Shown here one piece after another: positions 6,599 through 10,022 of a DNA stretch of 10,022 bases. The DNA lies in NCBI GenBank assembly GCA_029883145.1, contig JAOUJR010000042.1:1-10022 (forward strand), written 5' to 3'. A model generated the notes under the pieces. The model was not told where the DNA came from and did no database searches. It saw nothing but the letters and a program-made list of their open reading frames with translations. The DNA is from Nitrospirota bacterium (GTDB lineage Bacteria > Nitrospirota > Thermodesulfovibrionia > Thermodesulfovibrionales > SM23-35). The position numbers and the translations under genes were made by a program. Position 1 is the stretch's first letter. Every line of letters begins with the position of its first letter.

Positions 6599-8109
6599 GG
6601 TTTTATGTTGAGTTTGACCGGTAGGTGTCCTTTAAAATCTATTTCTCTCTTTACACCTTTTAAAACAGCACTCTGCGCCTGCTCAGTTGTCTCATAAGCA
6701 GCAATCAGCACATCAGCTTCTTTAAAATGCCTTAAGACATAAGGGCTTCCAAATGATATGACTATTGAATTTTTTGCTTTTCTTATGAGTTCTGAAATGT
6801 GATGGCTTTCCTCGTTATCTATTCCTGAACTGCCTTTCCATGCAGCAACGCTGGTAAATAAAGCAAATACGGCTATTTCAGATTCGATATCATCAGTATT
6901 GAAGACCTCAGTAGCTTTCTCAAAATAGTTCTTCAACAGAGAAGATTTATATAATCTTCTATCTCCAGCAAAAACTACATGAATTCTGCTTGGGTCTGAA
7001 ATTGGTAACAGACCTTTCTTATCTTTTACAAGGGTTATGGACATTTCAGTAATATGCTCTGAGAGTTTTACATGTTGCTTGTGAGCAACTGCTGTCTTTT
7101 TTACGTACTGAATTCGTGCTTTTATCTTTACTACTCGGCCTATCACAGCATCTATCTGTTCTTCTTTAATCTTATTCTTATTAAGAGCCGATATAAGTTC
7201 TTTAACTGTTAAATCAGCATCAACAGGATGGAGCAATACATCAACCCCTGAGTTTATGCATTCAGTAGGAATATTTTCAAAATTTCTTAAAGCATCCATA
7301 TTCAGGGCATCTGATAAAATTAATCCATTAAAACCAAGTTCCTTTCTCAATAAATCTGTAATTATCATTTTTGATAGACTTGCAGGTTTTGAATCAACAG
7401 AAGGAACACTCAGGTGTCCGATCATGATGCTACTCGCGCCTGTATTAATTGCCTCAACAAATGGCATTATATCTGTAGTCATCAAATCTCTCCGTGATTT
7501 AGTAATAACCGGGAGGGAAATATGCGAATCTATAGCAGTATCACCATGCCCTGGAAAGTGTTTCGCACAGCTTATCAGTCCTGACTCTTCAAGTATTTTT
7601 ATATATTCTGAGCCAAACCACGCTACATCAACAGGGTTATCAGAGAATGCCCTTGTGCAGATGATGGGGTTATCAGGATTTTGATTCACATCCAGAACTG
7701 GAATGAGAGGCATATTTATTCCTACATCCTTTGACTCGTCAGCTATAGCCTTAACCGCACTTCTCAGTAGTGAAACATCTTCAGGGTTGTTTTTATTAAT
7801 TGCTGCTGCCATAGCCATCTGGCATGGGAATATAGTAGTGTTTTTAATCTGCTGTCCTACACCGCGTTCAATGTCGGATGCGATGAACAAAGGTATTTCT
7901 GAAACAGACTGGATTTTATCAATGAAATCTTTTATTTTATACTTTCTACCACCAAAGAGTATAAATCCACCAATGCCTTTCTTGACAAGCTCAATAATTT
8001 TCTCTTGATATTCCTTAGAGGCAACCTTATCTCCATCAAGCCTGCTGATAATCAGTTGATATAATTTTTTTTCTAAGGAGTTTAGATGACTTATAAAATT
8101 AATTTCCAT
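6595..8109 (-). CDS. nagZ: GH3 beta-N-acetylglucosaminidase, NagZ-type, two-domain
   Basis: NagZ enzymes release terminal GlcNAc from muropeptides or chitooligosaccharides. The GH3 barrel occupies about residues 10-335. The NagZ-specific motif KHFPGHGDT...DSH is intact (K183, H184, D190, D194, H196), giving the Asp-His general-acid dyad on its mobile loop. The nucleophile is D267 in LILSDALNM. A second alpha/beta domain (about 350-500, including GSPYVLRHF and the ending GHLPVKLNIKP) makes it resemble the two-domain BsNagZ/Nag3 group more than the single-domain E. coli NagZ. Some two-domain relatives act as phosphorylases, so GlcNAc-1-phosphate is a possible product. There is no signal peptide, so it should act in the cytoplasm on imported material. 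An in-frame stop 24 bases upstream limits the start to this ATG or a later one. No strong ribosome site is seen. It is the first gene of the operon; its stop overlaps the symporter start by 4 bases. Confidence 0.92.
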   Translation of the reverse strand: MEINFISHLNSLEKKLYQLIISRLDGDKVASKEYQEKIIELVKKGIGGFILFGGRKYKIKDFIDKIQSVSEIPLFIASDIERGVGQQIKNTTIFPCQMAMAAAINKNNPEDVSLLRSAVKAIADESKDVGINMPLIPVLDVNQNPDNPIICTRAFSDNPVDVAWFGSEYIKILEESGLISCAKHFPGHGDTAIDSHISLPVITKSRRDLMTTDIMPFVEAINTGASSIMIGHLSVPSVDSKPASLSKMIITDLLRKELGFNGLILSDALNMDALRNFENIPTECINSGVDVLLHPVDADLTVKELISALNKNKIKEEQIDAVIGRVVKIKARIQYVKKTAVAHKQHVKLSEHITEMSITLVKDKKGLLPISDPSRIHVVFAGDRRLYKSSLLKNYFEKATEVFNTDDIESEIAVFALFTSVAAWKGSSGIDNEESHHISELIRKAKNSIVISFGSPYVLRHFKEADVLIAAYETTEQAQSAVLKGVKREIDFKGHLPVKLNIKP

Positions 8110-8167
8110 GCAGAAGTTTATCAGATTGAATTAAAAAGAGACAACACATACCTAACTGTTAAAAGTC

Positions 8168-8270
8168 TTTATGCCTGTGAATGAAAGAATACATTTACTT
8201 GACAATACAAAGGAGGTTTGATAGGATTTTTTATAAAACGAGAGATAACTTGGTAGAGATTTATGCCTGT
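8168..8270 (+). repeat. 11-bp direct repeat TTTATGCCTGT flanking the ferredoxin promoter
   Basis: TTTATGCCTGT occurs exactly at 8168-8178 and 8260-8270. The copies are 92 bases apart and bracket the promoter and leader. Such paired sites can be operators for a regulator of one or both divergent genes. A chance match of this length within 180 bases is unlikely but not excluded in AT-rich DNA. The rest of the 180-base spacer holds nothing else that I recognise. Confidence 0.4.
8199..8227 (+). promoter_or_regulatory. Sigma70-like promoter for the ferredoxin gene
   Basis: A perfect -35 TTGACA (8199-8204), a 17-base spacer and a -10 TAGGAT (8222-8227, four of six matches) predict a start of transcription near 8234 and a leader of about 55 bases. 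TTGACAA read backwards is TTGTCAA, so a minus-strand -35 for nagZ could overlap, but no matching minus-strand -10 is present. Confidence 0.55.
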
Positions 8271-8277
8271 ATAAGGG

Positions 8278-8283
8278 AGGAGG
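8278..8283 (+). promoter_or_regulatory. Strong ribosome binding site for the ferredoxin gene
   Basis: A perfect AGGAGG within a purine run stands 6 bases before the ATG at 8290. It is the strongest ribosome site in the window and fixes this start, just ahead of the N-terminal CEFC motif. Confidence 0.85.
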
Positions 8284-8289
8284 GGTCAG

Positions 8290-9120
8290 ATGTGTGAGTT
8301 TTGCACCCAGCATGGCGAAGGCAAGAAATGGTATCTCAACGTGAAGAATTATGCGACAGAACTTTTAAATGATCCAAAACGCAGATATATGATTAAAAAC
8401 TTCTACAAGGAGGTAGTTGAAAAAGGAAATAATAGTATTACCCGCCTTGAAGAGATGTTTCAAAAAAATCCAAAACTGCTTGATAGAATAAAGGAACCCT
8501 ATATACAGGAAATGAAATTAATGCATTTTGGTCAGGTTGTTCCTTTAGAAGACATTATACAAATACTTTCGATTTGCACTACTATAGCACGTTTACCATG
8601 TGGCTGCCGTTGGGCATTCAATAAACAGGAAGCCCGTGTCTGTTTTGGAATAAGTTTCGGTCTGTCCAGTTGGTATGATGAGCTGGACTTAGACTATTTT
8701 GGATCACCAGATGTTGCTCAGTTCGATCACTTGGATAAAGAGCAGGTTATAGAGAACATTAAAAAATTGGACAATCAGGGGATGATTCATAGTATCTGGA
8801 CTTTCCAGACCCCATTTATAGGAGCAATATGCAATTGTGAATTAAAATCCTGTCTTGCCATGCGCAGTACAGTTGGTCTTCAAATGCCGATTATGTTCAA
8901 AGCAGAAGAGCTTGCAGAGATAGATGCAGAGAAATGCACAGGATGCCAGGAATGTTCGCATGCCTGTCAATTTAATGCAATTGAATACTCAGAAATTGAT
9001 AATAAATCACGAATCAATTCGATGAACTGTTTTGGATGTGGGGTATGTCGAGGATTTTGTCCGGAGGAAGCAATTTATTTAGTAGAACGCAGGACACATC
9101 CTGTAGCTTCATCATTTTAG
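8290..9120 (+). CDS. Cysteine-rich 2x[4Fe-4S] ferredoxin-domain protein
   Basis: A soluble protein of 276 residues with no signal peptide or membrane segment. The C-terminal part (about 207-268) is a bacterial-type ferredoxin domain with two full cluster motifs: C216-C219-C222-C226 and C247-C250-C253-C257 (each CxxCxxCxxxC, the second followed by P). Nine further cysteines lie outside it: C2 and C5 in MCEFC, C96, C104 and C106 in LPCGCR, C118, and C181, C183 and C188 in ICNCELKSC. The order PCxCR...C, then G-x-x-H, then ICNC...C recalls a ferredoxin group in anaerobes with a PCxCR and an ICNCC-type motif. In that group the N-terminal domain is of unknown function and may bind another metal centre. 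The role is probably electron transfer or a redox enzyme accessory in the cytoplasm; the partner is unknown. It is transcribed alone from its own promoter, divergent from nagZ. Confidence 0.85.
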   Translation: MCEFCTQHGEGKKWYLNVKNYATELLNDPKRRYMIKNFYKEVVEKGNNSITRLEEMFQKNPKLLDRIKEPYIQEMKLMHFGQVVPLEDIIQILSICTTIARLPCGCRWAFNKQEARVCFGISFGLSSWYDELDLDYFGSPDVAQFDHLDKEQVIENIKKLDNQGMIHSIWTFQTPFIGAICNCELKSCLAMRSTVGLQMPIMFKAEELAEIDAEKCTGCQECSHACQFNAIEYSEIDNKSRINSMNCFGCGVCRGFCPEEAIYLVERRTHPVASSF

Positions 9121-9246
9121 ATATAAATTAATAAAATATCTCCCTTTATGTACCTTTTCGTCAGGCAATCTTTGATTTATTTCCTATTAACGATTGTTCA
9201 TGAAATCTTTTTATCAATGATTGGAGTTTTAAAGTACTTTATCCTG

Positions 9247-9255
9247 TGGTACAAT
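9247..9255 (+). promoter_or_regulatory. Extended -10 promoter immediately before the cinA-like gene
   Basis: TGG-TACAAT is an extended -10 element (TGn plus five of six matches). Only 8 bases separate it from the ATG at 9264, so the predicted transcript starts at or within two bases of the start codon. The -35 region is weak (TTTTAA at 17 bases). No Shine-Dalgarno is visible. The remaining spacer from 9121 shows no clear hairpin terminator for the ferredoxin gene. Confidence 0.45.
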
Positions 9256-9263
9256 TTTAAACT

Positions 9264-10001
9264 ATGACAAAAAGAGCAGGCATTATCATCATAGGTGATG
9301 AGATACTTTCAGGTTTAGTTCAGGACAGTAATGCTTTGTTCATGGTAAAAGAATTGAGACAGAAAGGCATAGATGTTCGACAAGTCTCTTTTATCAAAGA
9401 CGATGTTGATGACATCGCAAGAGAAGTCAAAATATTTTCAGAGGCTTTCGATTATGTGTTTACATCAGGAGGTATCGGGCCAACACATGATGATATGTCC
9501 ATCGAGGGGATTTCAAAGGCTTTCAATGTGAGGACTGTGATTGATGGACAATTGAGGGCTGTTCTTGAGAAAATGTTCAAAACAACTCTTACCCCGGAAC
9601 AATTACGGATGGCAGAGGTGCCTGAAGGGGCAGAGGTTATATCTGATGATTCGATCGGTATTCCACTCATAAAATATAAAAACGTATATATTTTCCCTGG
9701 TATTCCTGAACTCCTCAAAAAGAAATTCTTTGTTATTGAGAAGATGTTATTCACTGACCACCCGCCTTTAATCAAAAAAGTGTATATAAAAGAAATTGAA
9801 TCAAGAGTTGCGCCGATTTTAAATGAGATTGTGAAAAATCACAGGAATGTAAAAATAGGCTCTTATCCATTTATAAATATCGAAGAGTTCAATCTCATGA
9901 TTACACTCGAATCATATGAGAGCAATTCTTTACAAGATGCATTTCAAGATTTAATGCATAGTCTCCCCCGGGACAAGATAGTAAAAGTGGAAGAGAAATA
10001 A
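9264..10001 (+). CDS. CinA N-terminal-type / molybdopterin-binding domain protein (COG1058-like)
   Basis: The protein matches the N-terminal domain of CinA. It opens with AGIIIIGDEILSG and DSNALFMVKEL (residues 5-31) and carries the MoCF-type signature TSGGIGPTHDDMS (67-79). The family segment FPGIPELLKKKF (144-155) follows. Proteins of this family bind nucleotide-like or molybdopterin-like ligands; CinA N-domains have been described as ADP-ribose or related pyrophosphatases. The C-terminal PncC amidohydrolase domain of full CinA is absent. The 245-residue protein ends in a clean TAA, so it is a stand-alone form, which is common in this group. The GDE motif lies 11 residues from the ATG, as expected, so the start is well supported even though there is no ribosome site and hardly any leader. 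It stands alone at the end of the window; nothing is seen in the last 21 bases. Confidence 0.85.
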   Translation: MTKRAGIIIIGDEILSGLVQDSNALFMVKELRQKGIDVRQVSFIKDDVDDIAREVKIFSEAFDYVFTSGGIGPTHDDMSIEGISKAFNVRTVIDGQLRAVLEKMFKTTLTPEQLRMAEVPEGAEVISDDSIGIPLIKYKNVYIFPGIPELLKKKFFVIEKMLFTDHPPLIKKVYIKEIESRVAPILNEIVKNHRNVKIGSYPFINIEEFNLMITLESYESNSLQDAFQDLMHSLPRDKIVKVEEK

Positions 10002-10022
10002 ATTAAGAAAAGCAGAAATTCA

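Noticed and set aside
8171..8221. ATG-initiated 16-residue frame MPVNERIHLLDNTKEV
   Set aside because: No ribosome site, it runs through the promoter itself, and the composition gives no hint of a leader peptide.
8211..8256. Perfect AGGAGG at 8211-8216 followed by a TTG-initiated 12-codon frame ending TGG TAG
   Set aside because: Only one base separates the AGGAGG from the TTG, too close for initiation, and the site lies in the promoter spacer upstream of the predicted transcript start.
1..10022. Defence island, biosynthetic cluster or mobile element
   Set aside because: No nuclease, toxin, transposase, integrase, phage or assembly-line gene was recognised; the genes are metabolic and envelope functions with similar base composition throughout.

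Overview
The window looks like ordinary chromosome from a diderm (outer-membrane) bacterium with an AT-leaning genome. The LptD-type LPS assembly protein proves the outer membrane. The AGA/AGG/ATA-rich codon use, the cysteine-rich ferredoxin family and the look of several proteins recall uncultured Nitrospirota (Thermodesulfovibrionia-like) or Desulfobacterota. That placement is an impression from sequence style, not a phylogeny. No rRNA, tRNA, CRISPR array, transposase, phage gene or defence system is recognisable.

Layout. Positions 1-2175 (+) hold the 3' end of folC and, overlapping its stop by 4 bases, lptD. Positions 2187-3280 (-) hold a two-gene unit: a standalone membrane half of the fused MFS/spermidine-synthase family, followed with a 4-base overlap by an adenylylsulfate-kinase-like P-loop kinase. 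A 185-base divergent spacer separates it from a Nudix hydrolase (3466-3984, +). Positions 4023-8109 (-) form a tightly coupled three-gene operon: a NagZ-type GH3 glycosidase, a sodium:solute symporter and a shortened NagA-type deacetylase, each junction an ATGA overlap. A second divergent spacer (8110-8289) carries a clear sigma70-like promoter and a strong ribosome site for a cysteine-rich 2x[4Fe-4S] protein (8290-9120, +). A stand-alone CinA N-terminal-type protein (9264-10001, +) closes the window and seems to have almost no 5' leader.

How the genes fit together. The most coherent unit is the NagZ-symporter-NagA operon. It reads as an amino-sugar or peptidoglycan-recycling module: liberate GlcNAc from muropeptides or chitin-like oligomers, move the sugar across the inner membrane, and deacetylate the 6-phosphate. 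No sugar kinase, GlcN6P deaminase or AmpG-type permease is present here, so the pathway must be completed elsewhere or run differently. The other genes are single or paired housekeeping or uncharacterised genes.

The most unusual DNA-level signal is a set of period-7 tandem tracts with different consensus units: NNTCAAA-like at 44-85, GTTATCA at 191-218, TTTTCAC-like at 253-287 and CTTATCA-like at 3333-3360. Three of them sit inside coding sequence. One appears to have lengthened the C-terminal linker of FolC, and two make up most of the N-terminus and signal-peptide core of LptD. At the protein level the best leads are the nine extra conserved-looking cysteines of the ferredoxin protein and the barrel-only NagA.
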